Positions 26,880-34,326 of a stretch of DNA of 64,000 bases are shown piece by piece (the first letter of the stretch is position 1; each line of letters opens with the position of its first letter). Position numbers and translations under genes: made by a program. Below the pieces are notes generated by a model that was given only the letters and a program-made list of their open reading frames with translations, was not told the DNA's origin and ran no database searches. Source of the DNA: an uncultured Cytophagales bacterium (lineage in GTDB: Bacteria; Bacteroidota; Bacteroidia; Cytophagales; Cyclobacteriaceae); assembly GCA_913057175.1 (NCBI GenBank), contig CAJXNP010000004.1:124001-188000 (forward strand), given 5' to 3'.

Positions 26880-27360
26880 GATTTTGATATATGGATTTGG
26901 CAATCCTTCCAGAAAGGATGATGCGCTGGGAGTTCTGTTCTCAGAAGAATTGGAACAATGGGCCTCCGATAAGTCATATAAAAGCTTATCATTTGATGCA
27001 AATTATCAACTGGCTCCTGAAGATGCGGCTGTAATATCCGATTATGACATCGTCTTTTTTGCAGACGCAAGCCAGGAAGATATTCATGACTTTTCTGTTG
27101 AGAGGGTTATGGAACATCAAAAAGCTGAATTTTCTCTTCATTACTTTACACCTGGCAATTTAGCTGCATTATGCCAGGAACTTTTCCATCCCTGTCCGGA
27201 GATGTATGAGGTTCATATCAAAGGGTATGAATGGCAACTGGAAGAAGGTATGACAAAAAAGGCAAGAAATAACCTGGGTTTAGCTGTTGATTTTATGAAA
27301 ACGCAACTGAAAAGCCTTTTGGCTAAGGATCACACGGTCAGTAAAAATTTTATCGCTTAA
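26872..27360 (+). CDS. hoxW: Hydrogenase maturation endopeptidase HoxW
   Basis: This is a protease of the HyaD/HycI type that clips the C-terminal peptide of HoxH. I choose the GTG at 26872, giving 162 residues that begin VARILIYGFGNPSRKDD, the expected N-terminal GFGNP motif with its conserved Asp. It overlaps the hoxH stop by 8 bp (GTGGCTAG). An in-frame TTG at 26848 would add eight residues encoded inside hoxH. The second metal-binding Asp of the family probably lies in the SDYDIVFFADAS strand. A C-terminal extension of about 20 basic residues follows the usual end of the domain. Confidence 0.88.
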   Translation: MARILIYGFGNPSRKDDALGVLFSEELEQWASDKSYKSLSFDANYQLAPEDAAVISDYDIVFFADASQEDIHDFSVERVMEHQKAEFSLHYFTPGNLAALCQELFHPCPEMYEVHIKGYEWQLEEGMTKKARNNLGLAVDFMKTQLKSLLAKDHTVSKNFIA

Positions 27361-27372
27361 AAATTCTCAAAG

Positions 27373-28374
27373 ATGAACATTACATCCAAATACATGGGAC
27401 TTCATTTGAACAATCCAATCATTGTTGGCAGTTCTTCATTAACTGGAAATGTTAAGAGTGTTGAAAAATGCGTAAAAAATGGAGCTGGAGGGATCGTTTT
27501 AAAGTCACTATATGAAGAGCAGATATTGTCCGACTCAGATACTTTGATCAATCAGGATGAAATGTACCTCTGGTATCCGGAAGCTTTTGAATATGTGAAT
27601 AAACTCTCGAAGGAGGAAGGAATTGATCAATATTTGAATTTGATAAAAGTTTGCAAGAAAGCGGTTTCTGTACCGATCATTGCTAGCATCAATTGCATCA
27701 GTCCGGAAGAATGGCCGAAATTCAGTAATGAATTGGAAAATGCAGGTGCAGATGCGCTGGAACTCAATATCACGATTTTCCCGGATTCGGACACGCTAAG
27801 CTGCACGGAAATTGGTGAACAACATATCAAAATTATCCATGCTGTTTGCAGGAATGTGAAAATACCGGTAGCTGCCAAGATCAGCTTCTATCAATCCAAC
27901 ATAAAAATGATGGCGCGTAAAATAGCCAAAGCAGGCGCCAAAGGATTGGTTCTGTTTAATCGCTATTACCGGCCGGATATCGACATCGAAAAAATGGTGT
28001 TAACAAAAGAAGAAACCTTGAGTGTACCGGAAGAAAGTACACTGTCATTAAGGTGGGTTGGATTGTTATCCGGTCATATTCCCTGTGATTTGGTAGGGTC
28101 GACTGGCATACACAATGCATCAGGGATCATCAAACAATTGCTGGCGGGAGCAAGTGCGGTACAAGTATGCTCAGCCCTTTATAAATATGGAATTTATTAT
28201 TTGAGGACGCTGATTGAAGAGCTGGAGATCTGGATGCGAAGAAAGGGTTTCTCTTCAATCGATGAATTCAGAGGATTGATCAACCAAGATTCAAAGAACT
28301 CCGCTTCATGGGAAAGAATCCATTTTATGGAAAAGACCCGGACTAGTAATATTCGTCCAATTGGTTTCGACTAA
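27373..28374 (+). CDS. Dihydroorotate-dehydrogenase-like flavoprotein
   Basis: The 333-residue protein is a TIM barrel of the PyrD/PreA type. It has the N-terminal LNNPIIVGSSSLTGN, the IIASINCISPEEW strand, ALELNIT, the VAAKISFY strand with a Lys, and late phosphate-binding segments around VGSTGIHNASG and LLAGASAVQVCSALY. It lacks the pyr-operon context. The gene is 12 bp after hoxW and on the same strand, so it is most likely part of the hox operon. Similar 'dihydroorotate dehydrogenase-like' genes are found near ferredoxin-linked oxidoreductases, where they may reduce a compound with electrons from the neighbouring complex. Its substrate is unknown. Confidence 0.8.
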   Translation: MNITSKYMGLHLNNPIIVGSSSLTGNVKSVEKCVKNGAGGIVLKSLYEEQILSDSDTLINQDEMYLWYPEAFEYVNKLSKEEGIDQYLNLIKVCKKAVSVPIIASINCISPEEWPKFSNELENAGADALELNITIFPDSDTLSCTEIGEQHIKIIHAVCRNVKIPVAAKISFYQSNIKMMARKIAKAGAKGLVLFNRYYRPDIDIEKMVLTKEETLSVPEESTLSLRWVGLLSGHIPCDLVGSTGIHNASGIIKQLLAGASAVQVCSALYKYGIYYLRTLIEELEIWMRRKGFSSIDEFRGLINQDSKNSASWERIHFMEKTRTSNIRPIGFD

Positions 28375-28391
28375 CGGGTTTAAACTTAATA

Positions 28392-29312
28392 CTAGAGTCC
28401 TGCTTTTACCACCTCTCTTATTCCTTTTTCAATTGGAGTAGGCTTAAAATCATAAGATTCTTCAAATTTTGAGCTGTTGAATACATAGTCACGATCATAT
28501 TGATAAAGCATTTCCACAAATTCTCTCATGATCGGGTTGAACCATCCCATGATTTTGATCATCCATTTTGGAGCTAATTGGATTTTTGGTTTGACATTCA
28601 TTTCACGTGCAAAAGCTTCAATCCATTCTCTTCCTGTCATGGGTTCGGCAGTGGGTAGGTTCCAGATCTGATTATAAGCCTTAGGGTCATTTCCAAGCAT
28701 TGCCGTTGCAATTCCCGCGTCAGGAGTATAGGTGAAATTATGTAGTCGATCCAACGAACAAAACCAATTGGCCGCTTTTCCTCTTTTAAAATTTTTGAAT
28801 ACAGTTTCCTGTAAAACGCTTGTATTTACTTTAGGCCCATAAAAGTCTGCCGCACGAGCAATGATGGCATCGAGATTTCCTTTTTCGACTTCGTTAAGGA
28901 TCATTCGATTCAATTCTGCCCGCACTTTTCCCTTTTTGCTGGATGGGTTGATCGGTGATTCTTCCGTAATATTGCCAATGTGGTTTTTATCTATCATGTA
29001 GATGTTGTCAAAGAATACCAGCTTGCATGTGTGTTCCTTACAGGCACTGATAATATTCTGCATAATAACCGGCCATTGCTTCTTCCAGGTTTTGATATCA
29101 TAGGGCAATCCAATGGTGACATATGCTACAGATGAATTTTTAACAGTATCCATCACGGCTTGTTTATTGAGCAGGTCTGCGGAAATTAACTCATCATTTT
29201 CATTTACCTTTTGGGGATTTCGGCTGACCAGCCTGATGTCTGTGGTGTACTTAGGAAGCGCCTTTGCCAGTTCAATTCCGATTGCTCCACCTGCGCCTAG
29301 AATGGTTTGCAT
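28392..29312 (-). CDS. NAD-dependent epimerase/dehydratase family protein
   Basis: The 306-residue protein belongs to the extended short-chain dehydrogenase superfamily. It has an N-terminal dinucleotide fold (LGAGGAIGIELAKAL), a middle strand with VAYVTIGLPYD, and RAADFYGPKV near the substrate-binding part. The active-site YxxxK is not obvious: the corresponding region reads SKKGKVRAELNR, so catalysis is uncertain. Similar proteins act on nucleotide sugars or as NmrA-like redox sensors. It is convergent with the hox operon and appears to be a single-gene unit. The function is not assignable. Confidence 0.75.
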   Translation of the reverse strand: MQTILGAGGAIGIELAKALPKYTTDIRLVSRNPQKVNENDELISADLLNKQAVMDTVKNSSVAYVTIGLPYDIKTWKKQWPVIMQNIISACKEHTCKLVFFDNIYMIDKNHIGNITEESPINPSSKKGKVRAELNRMILNEVEKGNLDAIIARAADFYGPKVNTSVLQETVFKNFKRGKAANWFCSLDRLHNFTYTPDAGIATAMLGNDPKAYNQIWNLPTAEPMTGREWIEAFAREMNVKPKIQLAPKWMIKIMGWFNPIMREFVEMLYQYDRDYVFNSSKFEESYDFKPTPIEKGIREVVKAGL

Positions 29313-29431
29313 TAACTGTGGTTTTTTGGTTATCTAACTGTACGGGAATAAGAGGTTAAAAAATGAAAATTTCACTATTAATCCAAAATTGTAATAGCAT
29401 TTTATACGAAATACAAATTTCCGGCAAAATG

Positions 29432-29458
29432 AAAAAGCCGGATTATTCCGACTTTTTT
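29432..29458 (-). terminator. Terminator of the sulfur-transfer operon
   Basis: On the minus strand an A-rich arm and CGGA pair with TCCG and a T run (plus-strand GAAAAAGCCGGATTATTCCG then ACTTTTTT). It lies about 50 bp past the moeB-type stop at 29506. Together with the attenuator at 32338 it brackets the cysM-to-moeB operon. Confidence 0.65.
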
Positions 29459-29505
29459 CATCAAATAACTTGGTTAGTTTGTGCTATGTCTTTTGCAAAA
29501 TGGCT

Positions 29506-30651
29506 TTAATATTTTGCCATTTCCTGGTCGATTTCATCGGCCCAGGCGAGGATTCCACCTTTTAAATTATACAGGTTGTCGAATCCATACTTTCTTTTCA
29601 ATGCTTCAATTGCTTGTGCACTTCTGGCGCCGCTTCGGCAATGGACAACTACCTTTTTGGAAGAAGAAATCTTATCAATATTACTTGTTACCATTTTAAG
29701 CGGGATTAATTCTCCACCCAAATTGGCGATTTCATATTCGTACGGTTCGCGAACATCAATCAATTGATAATCTTCACCTTTTACCTGCATGTCATACAAC
29801 TCCTGAACACTGATCTCCTTAACTTTCTTTTCCTCTTTCGCATCTCCTCCGATTCCACAGAATTGCTCATAATCGATCAGTTTTTCAATTTTAGGAGTGT
29901 TGGGGTCTTTATGGAGTTTGAGAGTACGTGTCTCAAATGTTAAAGCATCAAACAAAAACAATCTGCCTGCCAACGGTTCTCCAACCCCCGAAATCACTTT
30001 GATCACTTCGTTTGCCTGCAAGCTTCCTACGATTCCCGGTAATACACCGATTACGCCGCCTTCAGCACAGCTCGGCACCAAACCAGGAGGTGGTGGAGTG
30101 GGGAAGAGGTCGCGGTAATGTGGTCCGAATGTCCCATCCTTAAATTGATGATTGAAAACCGAAACCTGCCCCTCGAACCTGAAAATTGATGCATAAACAT
30201 TGGGTTTACCCAAAATCACACATGCATCATTGACCAGGTAACGGGTTGGAAAATTGTCCGTTCCGTCTGCTACCACATCATAATCTTTGATGATTTCCAA
30301 CGCATTAGCGCTGGTTAGCTGAACATCGTAGGTTGTGAAATTCACATGAGGATTCAATTTTTCTAATCTTTCTTTTGCTGCCTCAACTTTGGGTCTTCCA
30401 ACATCATCGACAGTAAAAAGGACTTGTCGTTGCAAGTTCGTTTCATCTACCCGGTCAAAATCCAGGATGCCAATATTTCCAACACCTGCGGCAGTCAGGT
30501 AAAGCAAAAGTGGACTTCCCAATCCGCCTGTTCCAACGACAAGCACTTTCGCGGCTTTCAGCTTTCGCTGTCCTTCGATGTTAAATTCCGGAATGATCAG
30601 GTGTCTGCTGTACCGCTCCAGTTCTTCTTTTGAAAAATTTATATTATCCAT
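29506..30651 (-). CDS. Sulfur-carrier adenylyltransferase MoeB/MoeZ type with rhodanese domain
   Basis: The 381-residue enzyme activates the C-terminal Gly of a ubiquitin-like sulfur carrier by adenylation and loads sulfur on it. The E1-like domain (about 1-260) has VVGTGGLGSPLLLYLTAAG, GILDFDRVDETNLQRQ, DGTDNFPTRYLVND and the PSCAEGGVIG segment. The C-terminal rhodanese domain (about 280-380) carries the sulfur-accepting Cys in HCRSGARS. The same fusion is seen in mycobacterial MoeZ. It is the last gene of the operon with a carrier (12 bp upstream), a JAMM protease and a cysteine synthase. That context favours thiocarboxylate formation for amino-acid synthesis over molybdopterin. No other moa genes are here. 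Confidence 0.92.
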   Translation of the reverse strand: MDNINFSKEELERYSRHLIIPEFNIEGQRKLKAAKVLVVGTGGLGSPLLLYLTAAGVGNIGILDFDRVDETNLQRQVLFTVDDVGRPKVEAAKERLEKLNPHVNFTTYDVQLTSANALEIIKDYDVVADGTDNFPTRYLVNDACVILGKPNVYASIFRFEGQVSVFNHQFKDGTFGPHYRDLFPTPPPPGLVPSCAEGGVIGVLPGIVGSLQANEVIKVISGVGEPLAGRLFLFDALTFETRTLKLHKDPNTPKIEKLIDYEQFCGIGGDAKEEKKVKEISVQELYDMQVKGEDYQLIDVREPYEYEIANLGGELIPLKMVTSNIDKISSSKKVVVHCRSGARSAQAIEALKRKYGFDNLYNLKGGILAWADEIDQEMAKY

Positions 30652-30663
30652 TTTTAATTCATT

Positions 30664-30942
30664 TTAAATTGATCCTCCTGCAATGGCAGGGATGATACTA
30701 ACCACAGAATCTTCTTTCAAAGGTGTTTCTTCATTTTGTAACGATTTGATATCGTCATCACCCACGTAAATTCTCACAAAGTTTCGAATATTTCCTCCAT
30801 CGTCAAAAATATGTTTTTTCAATTCAGGGTAAACCTCCGTCAACTGTTCTATTGCTTCCTGAATATTGGTTCCGTTAGTTTGAATCGAACCTTCGTTTTC
30901 TGTAAATTTCCTTAGTGGTGTAGGAATAATCACTTTCGCCAT
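30664..30942 (-). CDS. MoaD/ThiS/CysO-like sulfur carrier with capped C-terminus (GG-SI)
   Basis: The 92-residue protein has the beta-grasp fold of ubiquitin-like sulfur carriers (KVIIPTPLRKFT, DDSVVSIIPAIAGG-type end). Active carriers end in Gly-Gly, which becomes a thiocarboxylate. Here two further residues, Ser-Ile, follow the diglycine (G89-G90-S91-I92). A protease must therefore expose the diglycine before MoeB/MoeZ can act. The JAMM gene 3 bp upstream in the operon is the natural candidate. The same logic is known for QbsE/QbsD and HcyS/HcyD. The cysM neighbour suggests that the thiocarboxylate donates sulfur for cysteine, as in mycobacterial CysO. Confidence 0.9.
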   Translation of the reverse strand: MAKVIIPTPLRKFTENEGSIQTNGTNIQEAIEQLTEVYPELKKHIFDDGGNIRNFVRIYVGDDDIKSLQNEETPLKEDSVVSIIPAIAGGSI

Positions 30943-30945
30943 CGT

Positions 30946-31383
30946 TTAATTAATTTTTATTGTTTTGTTTGTTATTTCTTCCTGATAAAATTTTTCGTTT
31001 TCGTCCAATTGCCATGATGTGACATCAACGGCTTTACCATCATTTACGGACACAATTACATATGAGAAAAATGGAAAGGCCTGTTTCAGATCATGCTCTG
31101 ATGGTCGGGCCGGATGATTAGGGTGTGAATGGTAAATGCCAATAAGTTTGAGGTTGTTTTCGTCTGCATATCTTTCTGCCTTCATGTAATCCGTTGGCTT
31201 TATCTCAAATCTTCTTCTCTGATCTCCTTCTTTGCTGTTGATTACTTTTACCGCTTCTTTAATTGTTCGTAAATCACCATCGTCGCCATATAAGAAGCCA
31301 CAACCTTCATTCGGATACGCCTCTTCCAGATCTTTGAGCATGGCTTGCAAAGATTCATCTGTGAATTTTACGGGAAGACTCAT
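30946..31383 (-). CDS. JAMM/Mov34 metalloprotease (Mec/HcyD-like)
   Basis: The 145-residue protein is a stand-alone JAMM zinc protease. The catalytic signature is complete: Glu26 in EGCGF, then HSHP with H85 and H87, followed by S95 and D98 in RPSEHD. Bacterial relatives are Mec, which cuts cysteine off CysO-cysteine, and HcyD/QbsD, which trim the C-terminus of a sulfur carrier. Here it sits between cysM and the GG-SI carrier (3 bp on either side), so it could do either or both. It is cytoplasmic. Function beyond the motif is inference from context. Confidence 0.92.
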   Translation of the reverse strand: MSLPVKFTDESLQAMLKDLEEAYPNEGCGFLYGDDGDLRTIKEAVKVINSKEGDQRRRFEIKPTDYMKAERYADENNLKLIGIYHSHPNHPARPSEHDLKQAFPFFSYVIVSVNDGKAVDVTSWQLDENEKFYQEEITNKTIKIN

Positions 31384-31386
31384 GTA

Positions 31387-32319
31387 TTAAAATAAATTAT
31401 TGATGACTTCACCATATTTCTCCGCATTGTCCGGTAATACCGTGACAATGACCCCTTCTTCCAATTCGTTGGCAACCCTTAATGCTCCGGCTATATTTGC
31501 TGCTGAAGAGGGGCTCACCAAAAGACCTTCTTTCATGGCCACTTCCTTGATCAACTCGAATGCCTGGTAGGTGTCAATTTCAAAATTCTCATGAGCCAGA
31601 TTTTTATCATAAATGGTTGGGACGATGGCCGTTTCCAAATGCTTCCAGCCTTCCAAACCGTGTAAGGCAGCATCCGGTTGAAGGGATGTCAGGTGAATGT
31701 TCGGGTTGTGTTCCAAAAGTTTTCTGCTTGTCCCAACGAAAGTTCCAGTTGTTCCAAGCCCGGCAACAAAATGTGTAATGGAATCTTTTGTTTGTTTCCA
31801 GATCTCTTCAGCAGTAGTGTGGTAATGGGCCTTCCAGTTGGAGTCATTCTGGTACTGTCTGGCGTAATAGTATTTCTCTGGATATTTTTGGAACAGATCT
31901 TCTGAAATTTCCTGGGCTTCGTCAGTTGAACCAAATTTTGATGTGTAAATAATTTCAGCCCCAAATGCCTTTAATATGGATTTTCTTTCTTCTGAGGCAT
32001 TTTCAGGTAGGCAAATAGTTACTTTAATTCCCAATGCAGCGCCGATAGCTGCATAGGCGATTCCCGTATTGCCACTGGTTGCATCCAACAGGCTTTTGTC
32101 TGAAGTTAATTGCCCATCCAAAATGGCATTTTTAATGATATTGTAAGCCGGTCTGGATTTAACACTTCCTCCCAACTGCTGCCATTCTAACTTGGCATAT
32201 ATTTTTACTTTTTGGTTTTCATGGAGGTTTTGAATGGGGAATAGTGGCGTGTGACCAACAAATTTTCCAACCTTATCCAGCCTTTCAACCAGTTTATAAT
32301 CTAATTCCTGAGTAATCAT
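31387..32319 (-). CDS. cysM: Cysteine synthase, CysM/CysK family
   Basis: The 310-residue PLP enzyme joins sulfur to O-acetyl- or O-phosphoserine. The PLP-binding Lys is K54 in GGSVKSRPA, the phosphate loop is TSGNTGIAYA, and the VAGLGTTGTFVG segment binds the cofactor phosphate. The GSVKSRPA motif differs from the common GSxKDR of CysK. It is the first gene of the operon with JAMM protease, sulfur carrier and MoeB-rhodanese, matching the mycobacterial CysM-CysO-Mec-MoeZ set that uses protein thiocarboxylate rather than free sulfide. Its start codon lies 18 nt after the stem of a strong terminator and downstream of a Cys-rich leader peptide, so expression is probably set by attenuation. A homocysteine-type product is an alternative. 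Confidence 0.88.
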   Translation of the reverse strand: MITQELDYKLVERLDKVGKFVGHTPLFPIQNLHENQKVKIYAKLEWQQLGGSVKSRPAYNIIKNAILDGQLTSDKSLLDATSGNTGIAYAAIGAALGIKVTICLPENASEERKSILKAFGAEIIYTSKFGSTDEAQEISEDLFQKYPEKYYYARQYQNDSNWKAHYHTTAEEIWKQTKDSITHFVAGLGTTGTFVGTSRKLLEHNPNIHLTSLQPDAALHGLEGWKHLETAIVPTIYDKNLAHENFEIDTYQAFELIKEVAMKEGLLVSPSSAANIAGALRVANELEEGVIVTVLPDNAEKYGEVINNLF

Positions 32320-32337
32320 TTTTGAGTTTTGTATAAT

Positions 32338-32375
32338 AAAAAAGGCCTTTCCATGTCGATGGAAAGGCCTTTTTT
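32338..32375 (-). terminator. Attenuator terminator hairpin before cysM
   Basis: In the transcript (minus strand) a 17-base arm at 32375-32359 (ending CCTTTCCAT) pairs perfectly with 32354-32338 across the 4-base loop CGAC. The second arm ends in six Us and is followed by ATTATAC. It is placed after the Cys-rich leader peptide and only 18 nt before the cysM ATG, so it would stop transcription before the operon. It may also serve as the terminator of the upstream lhgO gene. Confidence 0.85.
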
Positions 32376-32470
32376 CAGTTCTTTTTTATTATTTTTATAT
32401 AATATTCTTCCTCTCCATCAATATTTTGATGTTACAACAACAACAGCAAATACATATGTTGAAAAGGAAG
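32358..32470 (-). promoter_or_regulatory. Mutually exclusive RNA pairings of the cysteine attenuator
   Basis: Region 1 (32470-32461, CUUCCUUUUC, leader codons 3-6) can pair over all ten bases with region 2 (32416-32407, GGAGAGGAAG). Region 2, shifted by three bases (32419-32410, GAUGGAGAGG), can instead pair over ten bases, one of them G-U, with region 3 (32367-32358, CCUUUCCAUC), which is the 5' arm of the terminator. Region 3 paired with region 4 gives the terminator. A ribosome stalled on the Cys codons (32454-32434) would cover region 1 and free region 2 to form the antiterminator. A ribosome at the stop codon would cover region 2 and allow termination. Confidence 0.75.
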
Positions 32471-32478
32471 TTTCTCAT
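32395..32478 (-). CDS. Cysteine-rich leader peptide of the cysM operon
   Basis: This 27-codon frame begins ATG at 32478 and stops at 32395. It encodes MRNFLFNICICCCCCNIKI then LMERKNII. Six of the seven residues 9-15 are Cys (9, 11-15), five of them consecutive (TGC then four TGT). A Cys run of this kind in a short peptide directly upstream of a terminator and a cysteine synthase gene is the hallmark of a ribosome-stalling leader. The frame is preceded by AAAGAA, as expected for Bacteroidota translation starts. It has no homology-based support and rests on composition, position and the RNA pairing described separately. The product itself probably has no function. Confidence 0.8.
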   Translation of the reverse strand: MRNFLFNICICCCCCNIKILMERKNII

Positions 32479-32575
32479 TTCTTTAATGAATTTCACATTT
32501 CTGAACGCAAGATATTACAAATTGTTTACTCTATCTAATATTTATTATAAAAATGTAAACTATTGACCTTTTCTT

Positions 32576-33775
32576 TTATCCCAATTTTTTCAGTGCAATG
32601 TCCGAAACTGTATCTCCGATAGCCAACGAAGAAGTTGCAGCAGGGGAAGGTGCATTGCAAACATTCACGGCATTTTTGCTTTCGAGGATCATAAAATCAT
32701 CTAGCAATCCACCATTTCGGTCACACGCCTGGGCGCGCACCCCGGCTCCTCCGTGAACGAGATCTTTTGCTTCGATTTCCGGGATTAGCTGTTGTAAAGC
32801 CTTGGTAAAAGCTGCTTTGGAGAATGACCGGTACATTTCTCCCATGCCCGTTTTCCAGTACTTAGCTGCTACTTTTTGAAATCCCGGCCACATTAACGAT
32901 TCTATGAATTCTGCGGGATTGATCTTGGATTTAGTATAACCTTCACGTGCAAATGCCAAAACCGCATTAGGTCCTGCCTCAATGCCTCCACGCATCATCC
33001 TGGTAAAGTGAACACCTAAAAATGGGAAGGCTGGATCCGGTACCGGATAAATAAGGTTTTTCACCAGGTATTCCTTTTCCTTAGCTAACTTATAGTATTC
33101 ACCCCTGAAGGGAATAATTTTAACATCTAGTTTCTTTTCGACAAGGGAGGCAATTTTATCGGAATACAAACCAGCACAGTTTACTACCAGTTTCGTTTCA
33201 TAATCACCTTTATTTGTTTGAACAACGGAATGGCCATTTTGCTCATGGATCTTTAATACCTTTTCTTCCATTCGGATTTCTCCGTCCGCATGTTTGATTT
33301 TTTCGCCGTATTTTTCGGCCACCACTTTGAAATCTACAATTCCCGTTTGCGGCACAAAAAACCCTGCAATGCCATTCACATGAGGTTCGTATTCTTTTAG
33401 TTCTTCAGAATTTAGCTTCTTAAATCCGGTTAGCCCATTCTGAGCTCCTCTTTCATATAATTTTTCCAGTTGAGGGAGCTCACTCTCTTTGGTTGCCACG
33501 ACAATTTTTCCACACAATTCATACGGAACACCTTCTTCATCGCAGAACCTGACAAGTTTTTTATATCCATTAATACAATTAGTGGCTTTTAAACTTCCTG
33601 GTTTATAATAGAGGCCTGAGTGTATAACCCCGCTATTGTTTCCAGTCTGGTGAGCAGCCAGGGTTTTTTCCTTTTCGATCACCTTAATTTTAAGCTTAGG
33701 ATTTTTTTTCTTTAAGTTAAGTGCAGAAGCAAGTCCTACAATCCCTCCTCCTACAATTACGACGTCGTTTTTCAA
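32576..33775 (-). CDS. lhgO: L-2-hydroxyglutarate oxidase/dehydrogenase
   Basis: The 399-residue FAD protein oxidises L-2-hydroxyglutarate to 2-oxoglutarate and passes electrons to the quinone pool. It has the N-terminal dinucleotide fold VVIVGGGIVGLASALNL, the HQTGNNSGVIHSGLYY segment typical of LhgO, VNCAGLYSDKIA, and the C-terminal HGGAGVRAQACDRNGGLLDDF stretch near FAD. Length and motifs are standard. It is a single gene on the minus strand. The attenuator hairpin about 200 bp downstream may also end its transcript. The enzyme typically repairs the side product of malate dehydrogenase and related enzymes. Confidence 0.92.
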   Translation of the reverse strand: MKNDVVIVGGGIVGLASALNLKKKNPKLKIKVIEKEKTLAAHQTGNNSGVIHSGLYYKPGSLKATNCINGYKKLVRFCDEEGVPYELCGKIVVATKESELPQLEKLYERGAQNGLTGFKKLNSEELKEYEPHVNGIAGFFVPQTGIVDFKVVAEKYGEKIKHADGEIRMEEKVLKIHEQNGHSVVQTNKGDYETKLVVNCAGLYSDKIASLVEKKLDVKIIPFRGEYYKLAKEKEYLVKNLIYPVPDPAFPFLGVHFTRMMRGGIEAGPNAVLAFAREGYTKSKINPAEFIESLMWPGFQKVAAKYWKTGMGEMYRSFSKAAFTKALQQLIPEIEAKDLVHGGAGVRAQACDRNGGLLDDFMILESKNAVNVCNAPSPAATSSLAIGDTVSDIALKKLG

Positions 33776-34134
33776 GATTTTCAGGTTTTAGTTTAGCAAA
33801 TATAATTTAATCAATTATAAATTGAAATATTTTAAGTTGATTGATTTAAGATTAATTCATTGTTTTTACATCAAAAAAAATGGTAATAAGGCAGAGGAAT
33901 CTTACTAAAACATGATCAAACTCATATTTATAAAGAGAGTACGGCAGTATTTTTATACCAAAATAGGACGAGGAGCTGCCAAAATTAGCACTTCTTATTT
34001 CAAAGGAATTTTGAGAATCATTCACAGCCAGGTAAAGCAACTCTTCTTGAAATTTCGTCCTCACGAATCCAGTTACCGGCAGCCCTCGTCTATTTTTTTA
34101 ATCTTTTCAAGCAATAGGATGATTCAATCAAATC
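33776..34134. other. Gene-free stretch
   Basis: These 359 bp between lhgO and the small lipoprotein gene contain short frames in both directions with no signal, composition or start that I can support. They are AT-rich at the lhgO side. I see no hairpin terminator and no repeat. The lhgO promoter presumably lies here. Confidence 0.5.
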
Positions 34135-34326
34135 TTACTTTTTCATTTTTGCTATTCTGAGTCGTTTGGCATTTTTATTCTTTTTGTGATTATAGGGTTT
34201 TCTGTGTTTCACGGGCTTATGTACTTCCATGTAGTCCTTTTTATTAAGAACAGTACATTGAGTAAACGCTAGAATAAAAATAATCAGAATCAAAAATCTG
34301 GTGATGGAATTTTTCAGGTGGGCCAT
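34135..34326 (-). CDS. Small basic lipoprotein coupled to the hybrid kinase
   Basis: The 63-residue protein has a short hydrophobic signal and a lipobox-like LAFTQC, then a tail of mostly Lys, Arg, His and Asn (HKPVKHRKPYNHKKNKNAK) up to the end. Its ATG shares one base with the kinase stop (TAATG), so it is translated together with the kinase gene. I recognise no family. Small basic lipoproteins of this kind are common in Bacteroidota and may bind nucleic acid, lipopolysaccharide or peptidoglycan. The coupling suggests a sensory accessory role, but that is inference. Confidence 0.65.
   Translation of the reverse strand: MAHLKNSITRFLILIIFILAFTQCTVLNKKDYMEVHKPVKHRKPYNHKKNKNAKRLRIAKMKK

Noticed and set aside
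32434-32458. An alternative short frame over the same TGT/TTG repeats, reading Met-Tyr then five Leu and stop
   Set aside because: It is in a different phase from the Cys-rich frame and would imply leucine control of a cysteine synthase. The 27-codon Cys frame has a better start context, spans regions 1 and 2, and matches the pathway.
32421-32460. A possible CRISPR-like or microsatellite array around the CAACAACAACAG run
   Set aside because: Only four or five triplets, fully explained as consecutive Cys codons of the leader peptide; no spacer structure.
33852-34160. Short frames on both strands between lhgO and the small lipoprotein
   Set aside because: No signal peptide, domain, coupled start or typical composition; they overlap each other on opposite strands.
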